Shown here piece by piece: positions 1 through 10,333 of a DNA stretch of 64,000 nucleotides. Each line of letters starts with the position of its first letter. Positions within the stretch are counted from its first letter, which is position 1. Source of the stretch: Haloquadratum sp. (GTDB taxonomy: Archaea; Halobacteriota; Halobacteria; Halobacteriales; Haloferacaceae); NCBI GenBank assembly GCA_028275165.1, contig JAQCNF010000044.1, positions 27,856-91,855 of the forward strand, given 5' to 3'. The notes under the pieces were generated by a model, which saw only the letters and a list, made by a program, of their open reading frames with translations, was not told the origin of the DNA and made no database searches. The position numbers and the translations under genes are program-made.

Positions 1-140
1 GGTCAAAAGGATAGTGTTTTCTCAATCATGAATCTGGACGTTTCAGCCGGCGTTCCGGCGTTGCATGAAAGTTCCGCATAATTCTGAGATCAGTTGTCGA
101 CGCAAGAGTCTTACTCTCGGATATCGTGATAACAATAACC

Positions 141-905
141 ATGGATGTGCACGTCCGGGGCCTTGGCCCCGCAGAGCCCTTCTTAGGGGCCGCCGAGTTG
201 TTTGAAACTGAGCGTGACCTGCAATCGCCAGTCTATGTGGATGTGCAGCCAAATCCTGATGAACGAACGTGGACTGCTCATCATGCTGATCATCATGTAC
301 TCAATATTTCTGAAAAGGCAGCCCGAAGCGCAATGGCTCGTGAACTAATCGTTCATGAGCTCTCACACATGGCGCGGAACGAAGAAGGACATGCCTCACA
401 TCATCTCCCGACCGAAGAAGCGCTGTACTTAGCACTGGCAGGCAAGTCAGTTGAGCAACGTAAAATCGCACACTGTTATCAGATTGCCAATCATATGAAA
501 GATATCTATGCCGATGACATCACGCTCACAGTAACAAGTGAACAAAAATTACTCTCATTTTTAGAGTCCGAATTGGCAAGGGCCGTCGCTTCAGCTCCTG
601 ACCCAGCGCCGTGGCCAAACTCGCGACTACTCACTGCTGGGGCTGATCCTGAGATTACTGCAGTGAACGCAGCTTTCGCATTGGCGCTCGCAGAACGGCA
701 CAATCTTATCGAGACAGATCATCGACTCTACGATCTTGCGCATGCGGCAACAAACGATGCGCCATCAATTGATGTAGCAGCATTTCGACGGCGCTTTCGG
801 TCCCTCGGAGAGGACCCAACGACAAGTGAATATCGGAGCGCGCTCGTCGAATTAACACGCGCATATGCGTTAGATCAGTCACCACAATCGCACGCTGCTG
901 ATTGA
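141..905 (+). CDS. DUF5781 family protein with HExxH motif
   Basis: A conserved haloarchaeal protein of unknown function, recalled as the DUF5781 family. From the ATG at 141 it has 254 residues; a GTG at 126 would add five. Residues 72-76 read HELSH, a zincin-like HExxH motif, and several histidines follow (H84, H87, H88), so a metal-dependent peptidase-like fold is possible. No signal peptide or membrane segment is visible, which suggests a cytoplasmic protein. It converges on rps7 with only 8 bp between the stop codons. Peptidase activity is inferred from the motif alone. Confidence 0.75.
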   Translation: MDVHVRGLGPAEPFLGAAELFETERDLQSPVYVDVQPNPDERTWTAHHADHHVLNISEKAARSAMARELIVHELSHMARNEEGHASHHLPTEEALYLALAGKSVEQRKIAHCYQIANHMKDIYADDITLTVTSEQKLLSFLESELARAVASAPDPAPWPNSRLLTAGADPEITAVNAAFALALAERHNLIETDHRLYDLAHAATNDAPSIDVAAFRRRFRSLGEDPTTSEYRSALVELTRAYALDQSPQSHAAD

Positions 906-913
906 ACCCAACT

Positions 914-1540
914 TTAGCGTGCTGCTTCAGCGACGCGCTCGGACTCTTCTTTTTGACCGATTGCGTATGACTGGACGTCATAGTTCGCTGCTCCCATTAA
1001 CACTTCAGCAAGAGCATCTGCAGCACTCTGTGGAGTCTTGTACGAACCACGATGTGTTCCTTCTGCAATGAACTTCAATGCCTGGTCGACACGCCGTTGT
1101 GGTGCCACATCAACAGCCTGCGGCACGGAGATTCCACCGTATTTTAGCCGGACAGTCTCCTCTCGAGGAGCGGCATTTTCGACGGCCTGGACAAGCAGCT
1201 GAACTGGATTATCATCGGTGCGCGCATGTATTTTATCCAGCGCATCTTTGACAATGTTCATGGTCTTTTGTTTGTGCCCAGTGTTGTCTTCGGTCTGCAT
1301 CAGCCGGTTGATCAACCGCTCAACAACGCTAATATCCGACTTTTGGAACTGTTTTGAGGCATGTCGGCCCATCGTGTGTGAAATCGGTGTTACCGTCAAA
1401 TACCGTTGTGTCGATGGATCGCTGTATTCGATTTCGGAGACATCCCACACGCCGAATAAGAGTGCCTGTGGACCAGTGCTTTCACCCTCTGTTTCGACCT
1501 CTGCCTCGTCGTCAGCGTTAACAGATTCGCTCTCAGACAT
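914..1540 (-). CDS. rps7: 30S ribosomal protein S7 (uS7)
   Basis: Small-subunit protein that binds the 3' major domain of 16S rRNA and helps form the head of the 30S subunit near the E site. I start it at the ATG ending at 1540 (MSESESVNADDE), one base after the rps12 stop; the frame stays open upstream but that part overlaps rps12. It has 208 residues with an acidic N-terminal extension of about 25 residues, as is usual in haloarchaea. The core carries the S7 signatures around GRHASKQFQKS and GGISVPQAVDVAPQRR. It is the last gene of the rpo-nusA-rps12-rps7 cluster. Confidence 0.96.
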   Translation of the reverse strand: MSESESVNADDEAEVETEGESTGPQALLFGVWDVSEIEYSDPSTQRYLTVTPISHTMGRHASKQFQKSDISVVERLINRLMQTEDNTGHKQKTMNIVKDALDKIHARTDDNPVQLLVQAVENAAPREETVRLKYGGISVPQAVDVAPQRRVDQALKFIAEGTHRGSYKTPQSAADALAEVLMGAANYDVQSYAIGQKEESERVAEAAR

Positions 1541-1541
1541 C

Positions 1542-1970
1542 TTAGCGTACCGGCTTTTCTGCGTTTCCACGGACAAGTTCAATCAGTGAAACCCCATTGA
1601 CCTTTTCGACTTTGTAGTTGACACCCGAGAGGTCTCCCATCGCGCGACCCTTCGCACCTCCGATGCCAGCGATTGTCACTTCATCGTGCTCGTCAATAAA
1701 CGAGATTGCTCCATCCCCGGGGCAAAATGCTGTGACTTGCTTTCCATTTTTGATGAGTTGGACACGCACACACTTTCGGATAGCCGAGTTCGGTTGCTTT
1801 GCTTCAATACCAACTTTTTCAAGAACGATTCCGCGTCCTTGGGGCGCACCCTCAAGAGGGTCAGATTTTGCCCCAAGGCCGCGCTCGCGGCGTGCGTACT
1901 CTGAATCAGACCAACGTCGCTTTTGCCGGTCCTTCTTGAGTTTTCGCGCCGCATACTTACCGTTAGCCAT
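1542..1970 (-). CDS. rps12: 30S ribosomal protein S12 (uS12)
   Basis: Decoding-centre protein of the small subunit. The 142-residue product has the near-invariant [10 protein letters not shown] motif (residues 58-67) and the CPGDGA and HDEV loops that face the A site. Length and sequence are typical of archaeal S12. Its stop lies one base before the rps7 start, so the two are surely cotranscribed. In related genomes nusA is close upstream; here about 1.3 kb of non-coding, transposon-like DNA intervenes. A TATA-like box 25 nt upstream of the ATG may give this pair its own leaderless transcript. Confidence 0.97.
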   Translation of the reverse strand: MANGKYAARKLKKDRQKRRWSDSEYARRERGLGAKSDPLEGAPQGRGIVLEKVGIEAKQPNSAIRKCVRVQLIKNGKQVTAFCPGDGAISFIDEHDEVTIAGIGGAKGRAMGDLSGVNYKVEKVNGVSLIELVRGNAEKPVR

Positions 1971-1994
1971 TATATCCAGATTTACTGTGGGAAC

Positions 1995-2003
1995 TACTTA
2001 AAC
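1995..2003 (-). promoter_or_regulatory. candidate TATA box for rps12-rps7
   Basis: On the minus strand the sequence reads GTTTAAGTA, centred about 29 nt upstream of the rps12 ATG. That is the distance expected for a leaderless archaeal transcript. It would explain how rps12-rps7 stays expressed despite the insert separating it from nusA. This rests on spacing and composition only. Confidence 0.45.
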
Positions 2004-2553
2004 ATCCCTCTTCGATATGTGTGAGACGGCCCAAATGGCGTCGATAAGCAGCTCTCGCCGATTGTTAGCGCGTTTGAGCCGTTGAACACACTGCTTGTCG
2101 TTTGAATGGGTTGTATGAAATGTAGTGAGCAACTGATATTCTCCATCGCGCCAACGCGAAGGAATCCTGAGCGGGTTTCGGGTGCCAGTCCCAGCAAGCC
2201 TCAACGGTGCGAATCTGTGTATGGCTCATATACCCTGACAGAAATGACCGCTGGGGGTGTGAAGTCCCTCACAAGCCCCGAGATTTCACCGGGTTGTCAG
2301 CGCCGCACCCGCAGGCGAACTTCATTCCCCTTGAGCTTCCTCTTTGAGTTCGGCTGGAATTCACACCAGAACACTCCGCGTGTGTCCGTGAAAGTCAGCA
2401 GCTTCACCCGTCCTCGCCCGACAGCACCCGTCTCACCACGCCAAGGGCGCGAATTTTGGGAGGTGCCGCATTTTCATTAACCAAGCGACCGCTTCATATT
2501 GAGGTCTTCAACATCTTTCGCAGTGGTTACAGTTCAGTGCGAAACGTTGCTTC

Positions 2554-2600
2554 TTGACATCCTCCTCCGCGTAAACGCGGAAGGAATCCTGAGCGTGAGC
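2554..2600. repeat. IS1341-type element end, degenerate copy
   Basis: The stretch begins TTGACATCCTCCTCCGCG, followed by a short CCGCG/CGCGG inverted repeat and GGAATCC. The same layout (TTGACATCCTCC, GC hairpin, GGAATCC) forms the end beyond the intact tnpB at 39937 and the end beside the tnpB fragment at 55016. Hence this is a stranded right end of a TnpB-type element. A second, weaker copy of the hairpin/GGAATCCTGAGCG part lies at 2147-2175. Confidence 0.6.
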
Positions 2601-3100
2601 GTTGGAGATTGCAGGTTTGCAGTTCCGCCGAACCCCGGCATGGTGAGAATCCGTGTGGGGTTCATGGACTGTCGCGAGTCGAGTAGGACTGCTGGAAGTG
2701 CCACATCTCAGCCCCCGGTACTGCTATCCTCAACTGAATGGAAACTCTTGTGTTGTTTTGATCATAAGTGCTTCCGTCAGTCTCACTCGACTTGGAGTGA
2801 CTTTTTCTGCTGGTTTCAAGCAGGGGCACTGCATCGATTCATGAGAGGAACCGACCGTTCACCTGACTGGGTCCGATTCTGATTGCTTGGGGCGGACAGA
2901 CCGCCATCGTCGGACTGGCGGGAATCGCTCCGTTCCCAGCCTGATTCCTCCCTATATATCGAACCGCTTGTCGCTTGAAGTGACTGATTGTCAAGTCTCA
3001 GAGTGGCTCTTGTCGCGTCGATTTCCTCCGAGGGATTCATCCTGCGGCTGAACCCGCATTCTCCTTGTGTATAAATACTTATATTGGCTTCACCCTCTCA

Positions 3101-3180
3101 AGTGGCTTGAGACGCAAAGCGTCATCACGAGAGCGGAGATCTTTGATCTCCAATCGGGAATACAGTCGAGGCACTCGCCT
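3101..3180. repeat. dispersed palindromic repeat, copy 1
   Basis: Contains GTCATCACG at 3121, then a perfect short hairpin (GGAGATC, loop TTT, GATCTCC), then CAATCGGGAA and CGAGGCACTCG. The same ordered blocks recur at 29903-29959. The first part, with a different but still self-complementary hairpin, recurs near 17528. Likely part of a small non-autonomous element or the tail of a TnpB-type element. Confidence 0.55.
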
Positions 3181-3299
3181 TGCTTATTGTAGATGCCTAT
3201 CGATTGAAAAGTTACTCAGACCAGGCGTTGAAACGGCAATCTATTGGCATCACCCAGATGTGGAATACGCCTGCTCAGCACGTAACTCACAGTCGGGTG

Positions 3300-3722
3300 T
3301 CACGTGAGTTGGATGTCGTCGATGCCATGATGTCGACCTGCTAGCACCCTTGCAGCTTTAATATTACCACCATCAGCGCCTATGGCAACGCCGCGATCCC
3401 CCTCAGGTACTTCGACGTAGGCAACCCGCGTATCGCCTTGTTCAGAGAGTGTCACGTGACTGACGGCGGCGGGTGCAAGCGTATTCTCAACAAACGCCTG
3501 TGGAGTTGTTGCGTCCTCAACTAACTCGATTGTTGTATTGAGCTCAGACTCAGCCGCTTTGACGTGCTTTCCTCCCGGACCGATTGCAGTTCCCATCTCA
3601 CCAGCGGCAATGAGCATGACAACCCGTGCTTCGAATATGAGACAATCGCGACATGTTGCACCAGTTATTTCTTGAAAATGCGCAATGTATTGCCGCGCCG
3701 CGTCAGATAGCCTTACGTGCAT
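3300..3722 (-). CDS. nusA: archaeal NusA-like KH-domain protein
   Basis: A short archaeal NusA homologue (140 residues) consisting of two KH RNA-binding domains, without the N-terminal polymerase-binding domain of bacterial NusA. The KH signature loops are visible as IGPGGKHVKAAE (residues 48-59) and IGADGGNIKAAR (114-125). Cysteines at 24 and 27 (CRDC) may bind metal. It probably acts in transcription elongation or termination with RNA polymerase. It starts 5 nt after the rpoA2 stop, so it is in the rpo operon, and it is now the last gene before the 1.3 kb insert. Confidence 0.93.
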   Translation of the reverse strand: MHVRLSDAARQYIAHFQEITGATCRDCLIFEARVVMLIAAGEMGTAIGPGGKHVKAAESELNTTIELVEDATTPQAFVENTLAPAAVSHVTLSEQGDTRVAYVEVPEGDRGVAIGADGGNIKAARVLAGRHHGIDDIQLT

Positions 3723-3727
3723 GAGTC

Positions 3728-5569
3728 TCAGTCGTCTGAGAGTTCAGACGTGAGCGAATCGCCACCGGCATCAATCGATCCCATCCGGAGGTCGACGTCA
3801 CCAGTGCCAATCGCAACTGGCTTACCGGCAATAACGTTTTCAATGACGCCATCAAGATCATCTTCTTCGCCGTGCACGGCAGCATCGAGAAGATGATTGA
3901 CCGTTACCTCAAACGCTGCCCGGGCCAAGACCGACTCTTTCGAGCCAGAAATCCCATGACGGCCGATAGATTCAATCTCACCGTTGTTTGTCATGATATC
4001 TGCGACCAGCATGAGATGCCGGACATTCACATCATCCAGCCCCTGCTCGCGTAGCGTCTCCATCGTCTCGTTGATAATCGCCTCGCGAGCGGCCTCGATT
4101 CCCAGATTCTTTCGCACTTCGTGGATGTTGTTACTCGTCGTTCTTGTCGCATCAACACCATCAATTTTGAGCACACTGCCGAACGCTGAACCCTCTGTAT
4201 AGAGAACGAACTCCTCGCCGTCGGTCTGATCGTTTTCCTCTTTCCGGATGACGACTCGTGTAATGTCCTCCATTCCCTTAAACACGATACTCCGTAATTC
4301 CTCTACGAGTTGTAGGAGACGCCGATAGCTTGGCTTCTCAGGGCCGAACTCGATAAGTAGTCCCGACTGGCTTGTCGTGACACCGAGTGAATCCTCAATG
4401 GTATGTGCAATCTCAGCGGCTACGTCTTCGACGTTGTCTATGGCTGGCCATCGCTCGTCTAATGTCTCGGAGTTAAGATTTATTTGCACGAGAAAGTCAG
4501 CAACGTTCGTCGAGATATCTCCGAGAGCGAGTATCTTCGTCGCTTCCATCTGCCAGACAACTTCGTGCGCTCGCTCTGCCTCAGTTGCATACTCATCCTC
4601 GAGATAGACAGTCATCATCGGAGTATCAGGCGTCTTTCGAGCGTCAACGAGTTCGATCAATCGCGGGAGACCCTGCGTCACATCAATCTCAGCAACACCA
4701 GCGTAGTGGAACGTGTTCATCGTATTGTGCGTCACAATACCAGTTGCCGTCGTGAATGTCTCTAATCCAGCAACAGAGAGATCATACACATACGAATGCT
4801 CACTGCTGACCGGGTTAATCGATACAATTTCCTCCCATGTCACCGATCCGACAATTAGCTGTGAGTCACTTGCTGCAACGGACTGCGTAGAGCCACCATC
4901 AGTGAGCGCTGGCTGGAGTGGGAGCTTGACCTGCGGTGTATCATCACGCTGGGTACCAATTGTCGGCAACACATCGCCAATGTCGAGTGTCTCCCCTGCG
5001 ACTGGTGTAACCGTATCATCACGGAGAGTCACGAACGAATGTGCTTTTGTTGCACGTATTGACCGACCTGATCGAAGTTCGATTTCTAACAGCTCGTCGG
5101 GCATTGCATGCCTGCTCACCTCCTCGATAGCTTGCCACCGTACACACTCGTCAGTGCCGAGGCTTGGTACCTGAATCCGAGAGGGTGCAAGCGCAACCTC
5201 GTGGTCCTGAAACTGGTGTGTCTCTGTTGAATGAAGCAATGAGTCGACGAAAGACCCGATTTCGACGATTTCTGTCTCACCATCACGACGAATGATGATC
5301 GACTCATCTGCATCAATTGACATCTGTGTTCCCGGCTCACCAATGGACTGTGCAGAGACGGTCCCCACGGGGTCATGTGCATCGACCCGTGAGTCTTGAT
5401 ATCGTGATTCGATTGCTTGTGCAATCTCATCTACCTCTTCGAGGGTCACTCCCTCGCGTTCCTCTAAGATCTCGTAGATACGACGTTTGAGGCTTTCTGG
5501 GATTTCATAGTCCTCGACCAGCACACGCATATCCTCAGTCACAGTCGGGAAAGATTCGTGCTCAGTCAT
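3728..5569 (-). CDS. rpoA2: RNA polymerase subunit A'' with intein
   Basis: C-terminal part of the largest subunit of archaeal RNA polymerase, carrying the bridge-helix/trigger-loop side of the active centre. The 613-residue precursor is too long for A''. It is split by a 199-residue intein at residues 84-282; the joined exteins read [16 protein letters not shown], the conserved trigger-loop sequence, and give a mature protein of 414 residues. The rest ([22 protein letters not shown], the C-terminal [16 protein letters not shown]) is typical A''. The start overlaps the 3' end of rpoA1 by 8 nt. Function requires protein splicing. Confidence 0.97.
   Translation of the reverse strand: MTEHESFPTVTEDMRVLVEDYEIPESLKRRIYEILEEREGVTLEEVDEIAQAIESRYQDSRVDAHDPVGTVSAQSIGEPGTQMSIDADESIIIRRDGETEIVEIGSFVDSLLHSTETHQFQDHEVALAPSRIQVPSLGTDECVRWQAIEEVSRHAMPDELLEIELRSGRSIRATKAHSFVTLRDDTVTPVAGETLDIGDVLPTIGTQRDDTPQVKLPLQPALTDGGSTQSVAASDSQLIVGSVTWEEIVSINPVSSEHSYVYDLSVAGLETFTTATGIVTHNTMNTFHYAGVAEIDVTQGLPRLIELVDARKTPDTPMMTVYLEDEYATEAERAHEVVWQMEATKILALGDISTNVADFLVQINLNSETLDERWPAIDNVEDVAAEIAHTIEDSLGVTTSQSGLLIEFGPEKPSYRRLLQLVEELRSIVFKGMEDITRVVIRKEENDQTDGEEFVLYTEGSAFGSVLKIDGVDATRTTSNNIHEVRKNLGIEAAREAIINETMETLREQGLDDVNVRHLMLVADIMTNNGEIESIGRHGISGSKESVLARAAFEVTVNHLLDAAVHGEEDDLDGVIENVIAGKPVAIGTGDVDLRMGSIDAGGDSLTSELSDD
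4724..5320 (-). other. mini-intein in RpoA''
   Basis: A 199-residue protein-splicing element inserted in frame. It begins with Ser1 in [14 protein letters not shown] (block A), has TKAH in [13 protein letters not shown] (block B, the TxxH motif), and ends [15 protein letters not shown] then GIVTHN (blocks F and G) followed by extein Thr+1. No LAGLIDADG endonuclease domain fits in the linker (about residues 100-160), so it can splice but should not be able to home by itself. The site, between GEPGTQM and TMNTFHY, is highly conserved in all RNA polymerases. A Ser nucleophile with Thr at +1 is a less common pairing than Cys1. Confidence 0.93.
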
Positions 5570-8489
5570 CAGACTCCACCTCCAGTCCCTCGGCTTTGTC
5601 TAATCCTGGGCCGGCATACTCTGAAATGTTCGTTGGTTCCTCACGACGCCCCAAGAATCGATCCTTCTCAAGCTCAGAGTCGAACTCTGCATCGAGGATG
5701 CGATCAGAGATCATTTCCACATCAATCGGGTTCTCTTCATTTGAAGACACTTTCACCGGAGAGGTGCTGTCCTCACCAAACTCGAATTGAACAATATTAT
5801 TTGAGGTATCTCGCACAGTTCCGTCGTACTGTGCTTCAAGCTCTGAAAGTGCATTGATGAGTCGTCGCTGCAGGTAGCCAGACTTCGAGGTTCGAACTGC
5901 TGTGTCAACGAGCCCTTCCCGACCACCCATTGCATGGAAAAAGAACTCCCGCGGCGTAAGACCGCCGCGATAGCTGTTCTCAACGAAACCATGTGCTTCG
6001 GCAGAGAGGTCGTTCTTCTGATAGTGGCTGAGGGTCCGGTCTTCATAGCCGCGGTTGATGCGCTCACCACGAACAGCCTGCTGGCCTACACAGCCTGCCA
6101 TCTGCGTCAAATTCAGCATTGAGCCACGTGCACCAGAGCGAGCCATGACGACCGCTGGGTTATCATCACTGAAAGATGCTTCAGCGATTTCACCGGCTGA
6201 GTCACGTGCCTGTCCGAGTTGCTGCATAATTTTCATTTCGAGTGTTTCATCCACCGTTCGGCCAGGAAGTGATTCCAGGTCGTTCTTATCATATGCCTGA
6301 ATCAGCTCTTCGACCTGGTCGTAAGCATCGCCAATAGCATTATCAACCTCAGCAGTTGCATCATCTGGGATTGACTCATCATCAATCCCGATCGAGAAGC
6401 CAAAGTGCATGATCGCCCGCATCGCAAGCGCAGCAACTTCATTGATGAACACTCGCGCCCGGGTTTTTGAGTGTACCTTCGCGAGCGTATCAACAACCTC
6501 GCCACCGAATGCACCGACTGCGTCCTCGTCGATTGTCCCTTTGACGAGTTTTCCGTCCTCAATGAGCACTTCGTCCCCAGTTGAGGAGCTAAACGAGAGG
6601 TTGAGATCATCCGGTAACAGTTCGCTGAATAGTTGCCGGCCTGTCCAGTAGGGACTACCATCTGCCTGTCCTTCAGGCTCTGGGAGTGTTCGAATGCTCG
6701 TGGCTCGAAGCAGGTCGAGTGCCTGTGTTTCACTAAACTGCGGGTTTTCATTCGTCAACAGGTATGTGCCTGAGATGTGGTCTTGAATAGCTCCAATAAT
6801 GTTCTCGCCAAAGCGTGGACTCAGGAGTTGTTCTTGAACTCGCATCAACACCCGTGCCTCCGCACGCGACTCCTCTGTCTGGAGCGCGTGCATATTCATC
6901 TCATCACCGTCAAAGTCTGCATTATACGGCGGACAGACAGTCGTGTTCAAACGGAACGTCTTGTACGGCATGACGACAACTTCATGTGCCATAATCGACA
7001 TCCGATGCAGCGATGGCTGTCGATTGAAGATGACGATGTCGCCATCGATCAGGTGTCGGTTGACCTCCCACCCAGGACTGATTTTCTCTGCTAGTTCTCC
7101 ACAATTTTTCTCAGTTACCTTCAGACGACGACCATCGGGTCGTTTGACATAGTTCGCACCAGGGTGTCCCTCTGGTCCGTTTCGAACGTACTGCTGGGCG
7201 CGATCAACGTTTCGTGTCGATACATTCATCGTCTGTGTCATCTCTCGTGCGACGCGTTCTGGAACGCCGACTTCGTTGAGCGAGAGCGTAGGGTCCGGCG
7301 AGATGACAGTTCGGGCAGAGAAATTCACACGTTTCCCGGAGAGCGATCCCCGGAATCGTCCCTCCTTGCCTTTCAACCGTTGACTCAATGTTTTCAGTGG
7401 TCGGCCAGATCGATGGCGCGCCGGTGGTGTCCCCGAAATCTCATTATCGATAAATGTTGTCACGTGGTACTGTAATAACTCCCACAGATCCTCAATGATT
7501 AGTTGTGGAGCCCCCGCTTCGCGGTTCTCCATAAATCGTTGATTGATACGAATAATGTCGACAAGCTTGTGTGTGAGGTCGTCCTCAGATCGCTGTCCAT
7601 TGTCGAGTGTAATCGATGGCCGAGCAGTTACCGGTGGGACCGGTAATACAGTTAGCACCATCCATTCAGGACGTGATCGTGAGGGGTCAACACCGAGGGT
7701 CTCAATATCCTCATCTGGAATTGATTCGAGCCAATCGCGAATATCTGACGCCATGAGCTTGTTCATATCTTCCTCAGTGAGTGACACCCCCAGCGCGCTC
7801 TCAAGATCTGAGCGGTCATCACCGACTGGTCGAAACTCACCAGAGAGGATATCGTTGATCCGACTTACGTCGATCCCTGTCTCTTCTGCCAATTCGTTCG
7901 GTGAGATACCGGTATCGTCGTCCTCATCAGGTTGCATAGCTGCAGCGATTTTCTCTGGGTAATCGCTAGCGAGGACGTCCTGAATTTCGTAATACGTTGT
8001 CGGCTTTTCATGTTTAATATCATACTGGGTTTCACCGCAGTGTGGACAGTGTGATACCTTTCGGGCTTGTCGTACTGCAGATTTGAGCACATCTGTCCAG
8101 TCCTCGCCCAGTTCTTCATTGCGGGCAAGGCCATCACGAAACTCACTTTGTTGACTCTGAGTGAGCGCGAGTCGTCCACATTCGCGGCAGGTTGAGCGAA
8201 GGAGTCGACGAATGAGCTTGGTGAATCCAACATGGATAACTGGTGCTGCAAGTTCGATGTGACCAAAGTGTCCGTTACACGATCCCGAGTGTGATCCACA
8301 AGTCCGACATTCGAGCCCTGGATCTATCACTCCAAGACGTGGATCCATCAATCCCATGTCAATCGGGTAGCCGTCGTCATCATAGGTGTCCGCCGTAATG
8401 ACTTTCGTTGCGGACATATCTCGATACGTCTCTGGGTCCATCAGTCCAAACTGGATGGCTCCAATCTCTTTCGGCGTTTGTGTTGACAT
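5562..8489 (-). CDS. rpoA1: RNA polymerase subunit A'
   Basis: N-terminal part of the largest RNA polymerase subunit (975 residues). The zinc-binding clamp region shows [20 protein letters not shown] (61-80) plus CREC (101-104) and CPHC (148-151). The catalytic magnesium loop [12 protein letters not shown] starts at residue 523, with its three aspartates intact. An acidic insertion at about 185-265 separates the clamp from the core; it is a spacer common in haloarchaeal A', not an intein. The gene starts 11 nt after the rpoB1 stop and overlaps rpoA2 by 8 nt, consistent with one polycistronic mRNA. Confidence 0.98.
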   Translation of the reverse strand: MSTQTPKEIGAIQFGLMDPETYRDMSATKVITADTYDDDGYPIDMGLMDPRLGVIDPGLECRTCGSHSGSCNGHFGHIELAAPVIHVGFTKLIRRLLRSTCRECGRLALTQSQQSEFRDGLARNEELGEDWTDVLKSAVRQARKVSHCPHCGETQYDIKHEKPTTYYEIQDVLASDYPEKIAAAMQPDEDDDTGISPNELAEETGIDVSRINDILSGEFRPVGDDRSDLESALGVSLTEEDMNKLMASDIRDWLESIPDEDIETLGVDPSRSRPEWMVLTVLPVPPVTARPSITLDNGQRSEDDLTHKLVDIIRINQRFMENREAGAPQLIIEDLWELLQYHVTTFIDNEISGTPPARHRSGRPLKTLSQRLKGKEGRFRGSLSGKRVNFSARTVISPDPTLSLNEVGVPERVAREMTQTMNVSTRNVDRAQQYVRNGPEGHPGANYVKRPDGRRLKVTEKNCGELAEKISPGWEVNRHLIDGDIVIFNRQPSLHRMSIMAHEVVVMPYKTFRLNTTVCPPYNADFDGDEMNMHALQTEESRAEARVLMRVQEQLLSPRFGENIIGAIQDHISGTYLLTNENPQFSETQALDLLRATSIRTLPEPEGQADGSPYWTGRQLFSELLPDDLNLSFSSSTGDEVLIEDGKLVKGTIDEDAVGAFGGEVVDTLAKVHSKTRARVFINEVAALAMRAIMHFGFSIGIDDESIPDDATAEVDNAIGDAYDQVEELIQAYDKNDLESLPGRTVDETLEMKIMQQLGQARDSAGEIAEASFSDDNPAVVMARSGARGSMLNLTQMAGCVGQQAVRGERINRGYEDRTLSHYQKNDLSAEAHGFVENSYRGGLTPREFFFHAMGGREGLVDTAVRTSKSGYLQRRLINALSELEAQYDGTVRDTSNNIVQFEFGEDSTSPVKVSSNEENPIDVEMISDRILDAEFDSELEKDRFLGRREEPTNISEYAGPGLDKAEGLEVESDD

Positions 8490-8500
8490 AATAGCGTTGT

Positions 8501-10330
8501 TTAAACTGCGTCTTCGAGGTCGAGTCGTGGTCGGATACCGAGCGCAATCATCTCATCTAATAGGAGTTTGAATGCATAACTGACTTCAATTTCGTGGATG
8601 TTGTCCTCATCACCTGACACAGGGTCATAGATTCGGCGCTGCCCACGATCCTCAACAGCGACCATTCCCGTATCGGCAGAGATATACACGTTTTCTTTGT
8701 CAGATGAATCAAGTAACCGCTCTTGGAGGACCATTGCGGCCCCATGTCCAATGACGGTATCACGCTCCATTTCTCCTAACCGAAGCCCACCTTCACGAGC
8801 GCGACCTTCGGTTGGCTGGCGCGTGAGGACTTGCACGGGTCCGCGAGAGCGTGCGTGCAACTTGTTGCTGACCATATGGTAGAGCTTGTGATAGAGGATT
8901 GTCCCCACGAATATTTCTGCTTCTATCTGTTCACCTGTTATTCCAGAGTACATCACCTCCTTTCCGGAGGATTCAAATCCGTGGTCCTCAAGTGCTGAAC
9001 GAAGTTCGTCTTCTGACTCACCCTGAAATGCAGTTCCGTCGACTCGGCGGCCTTCTAACGATCCAACTTTCCCTCCGAGCATTTCGAGGACGTGGCCCAC
9101 TGTCATTCGCGATGGGAGTGCGTGTGGGTTCAACACTAAGTCAGGGACAACGCCTTGTTCGGTGAATGGCATGTCTTCTTGCGGGGCTAAGTGGCCGACA
9201 ACACCCTTCTGTCCGTGACGTGAAGCAAATTTATCTCCCAATTCTGGGATACGTTCATCGCGGACCGAAACCTTTGCGAGTTTCGACCCATCTTCGCCCT
9301 CCATCATGGTTACTGTGTCGACCACACCGTTCTCACCAGACCGCATCGTCACTGACGTTTCACGTCTCTTTTGTGGTGATAGTCCTCCCATATCGTCGGG
9401 CTCTTCGAGAAATCGTGGCGGTGAGGTCTTCCCAAGCAGCACTGAGTTTTCATCGACCTGTGTCTCAGGGTTGACTAAACCGTCCTCATCAAGATGTGTA
9501 TAGGCATCTTCACCACGCGCGCCTCGAACATCCTGACTTGGGATCTCAAAACGATCTTCCTGTCCACCAGGGTACCGCCGTTCCTCACCCTCATATGTCC
9601 GGAAGAAATGAGACCGGGCCATCGCTCTATCGACAGATCCCTGATTCATGACTAACGCATCCTCAATATTGAATCCTTCATACGACATCACCGCGACAAC
9701 GAAGTTCTGCGCGGCCGGACGCTCATCAAACCCGATCTGCTCGGTCGTCTGAGTCTTTACCATCGAGAGTTGTGGGTAATGCAGCAGGTGCTGACGTGTA
9801 TCTGGCCGTATGCGGTAATTCGCCGCTGGGAGCCCAAGAGACTGTTTCATCATGCCAGCACCCATCGTAATTCGAGGCGAGGCATTGTGCTCTGGATATG
9901 GAATCATTCCAGCCCCGATCCCAAATATCAGCTGCGGATCAATCTCGAGGTGTGTGTGATCCTCTGTTATCTCATCTTCGTCAACTGCAACGTATATGTC
10001 CTCTTCCTCTTCTGCGTCGATAAATTCGATATATCCGCGATCAACGAGATTTTCGAACTCTAAGTCACCCTTCTTGACTGCCTCAATCTCAGGATTCCCT
10101 AAGAGGGGCTCACCATCTTCGACGACGATCAGTGGACGACGAGCACGTCCTGAATCGGCGTTAACGATGACTTCTCGTGTTCGGTCTTTGACCGAGACGT
10201 TCACCATCTCACTGATCTCGCCACGCCGGCGAGCTTGGCGGATCTGATCTGCCAGTTCCTGCGGATCTTCGTGCGTGCCAACGAGACTACCATTCACGTA
10301 CACCTTCGCTTCACGTTCTGTTTGAGCCAT
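8501..10330 (-). CDS. rpoB1: RNA polymerase subunit B'
   Basis: C-terminal half of the second-largest subunit (609 residues); haloarchaea split B into B'' and B'. Core motifs are present: [13 protein letters not shown], the [14 protein letters not shown] region, and the C-terminal [11 protein letters not shown] that packs against A'. The four cysteines of the usual C-terminal zinc site are missing: where most archaea and eukaryotes have VxCxxCG and CxxC, this protein reads VYISADTG and YDPVSG. It starts 3 nt after the rpoB2 stop, so translation is likely coupled. Confidence 0.97.
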   Translation of the reverse strand: MAQTEREAKVYVNGSLVGTHEDPQELADQIRQARRRGEISEMVNVSVKDRTREVIVNADSGRARRPLIVVEDGEPLLGNPEIEAVKKGDLEFENLVDRGYIEFIDAEEEEDIYVAVDEDEITEDHTHLEIDPQLIFGIGAGMIPYPEHNASPRITMGAGMMKQSLGLPAANYRIRPDTRQHLLHYPQLSMVKTQTTEQIGFDERPAAQNFVVAVMSYEGFNIEDALVMNQGSVDRAMARSHFFRTYEGEERRYPGGQEDRFEIPSQDVRGARGEDAYTHLDEDGLVNPETQVDENSVLLGKTSPPRFLEEPDDMGGLSPQKRRETSVTMRSGENGVVDTVTMMEGEDGSKLAKVSVRDERIPELGDKFASRHGQKGVVGHLAPQEDMPFTEQGVVPDLVLNPHALPSRMTVGHVLEMLGGKVGSLEGRRVDGTAFQGESEDELRSALEDHGFESSGKEVMYSGITGEQIEAEIFVGTILYHKLYHMVSNKLHARSRGPVQVLTRQPTEGRAREGGLRLGEMERDTVIGHGAAMVLQERLLDSSDKENVYISADTGMVAVEDRGQRRIYDPVSGDEDNIHEIEVSYAFKLLLDEMIALGIRPRLDLEDAV

Positions 10331-10333
10331 TGA

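Larger units (their letters stand above)
2004..3299. mobile_element. degenerate insert between nusA and rps12
   Basis: About 1.3 kb with no credible gene, lying inside a gene cluster that is tight in related archaea. It holds two versions of a hairpin-like end sequence (AACGCG(G)AAGGAATCCTGAGCG at about 2153 and 2575). It also holds a palindromic repeat near 3121 that recurs at 17.5 and 29.9 kb. The short open frames show no recognisable family. I read it as layered remains of IS200/IS605-type (TnpB) elements and small non-autonomous repeats. The exact boundaries are uncertain. Confidence 0.6.

Noticed and set aside
2499..2882. A 127-codon gene in the nusA-rps12 insert
   Set aside because: The frame runs through an element-end hairpin and has no recognisable domain; best read as eroded non-coding DNA.
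5746..8489. Second intein in RpoA'
   Set aside because: The acidic segment at residues 185-265 has no splice blocks, and no intein end motif (His-Asn) with a conserved junction was found.
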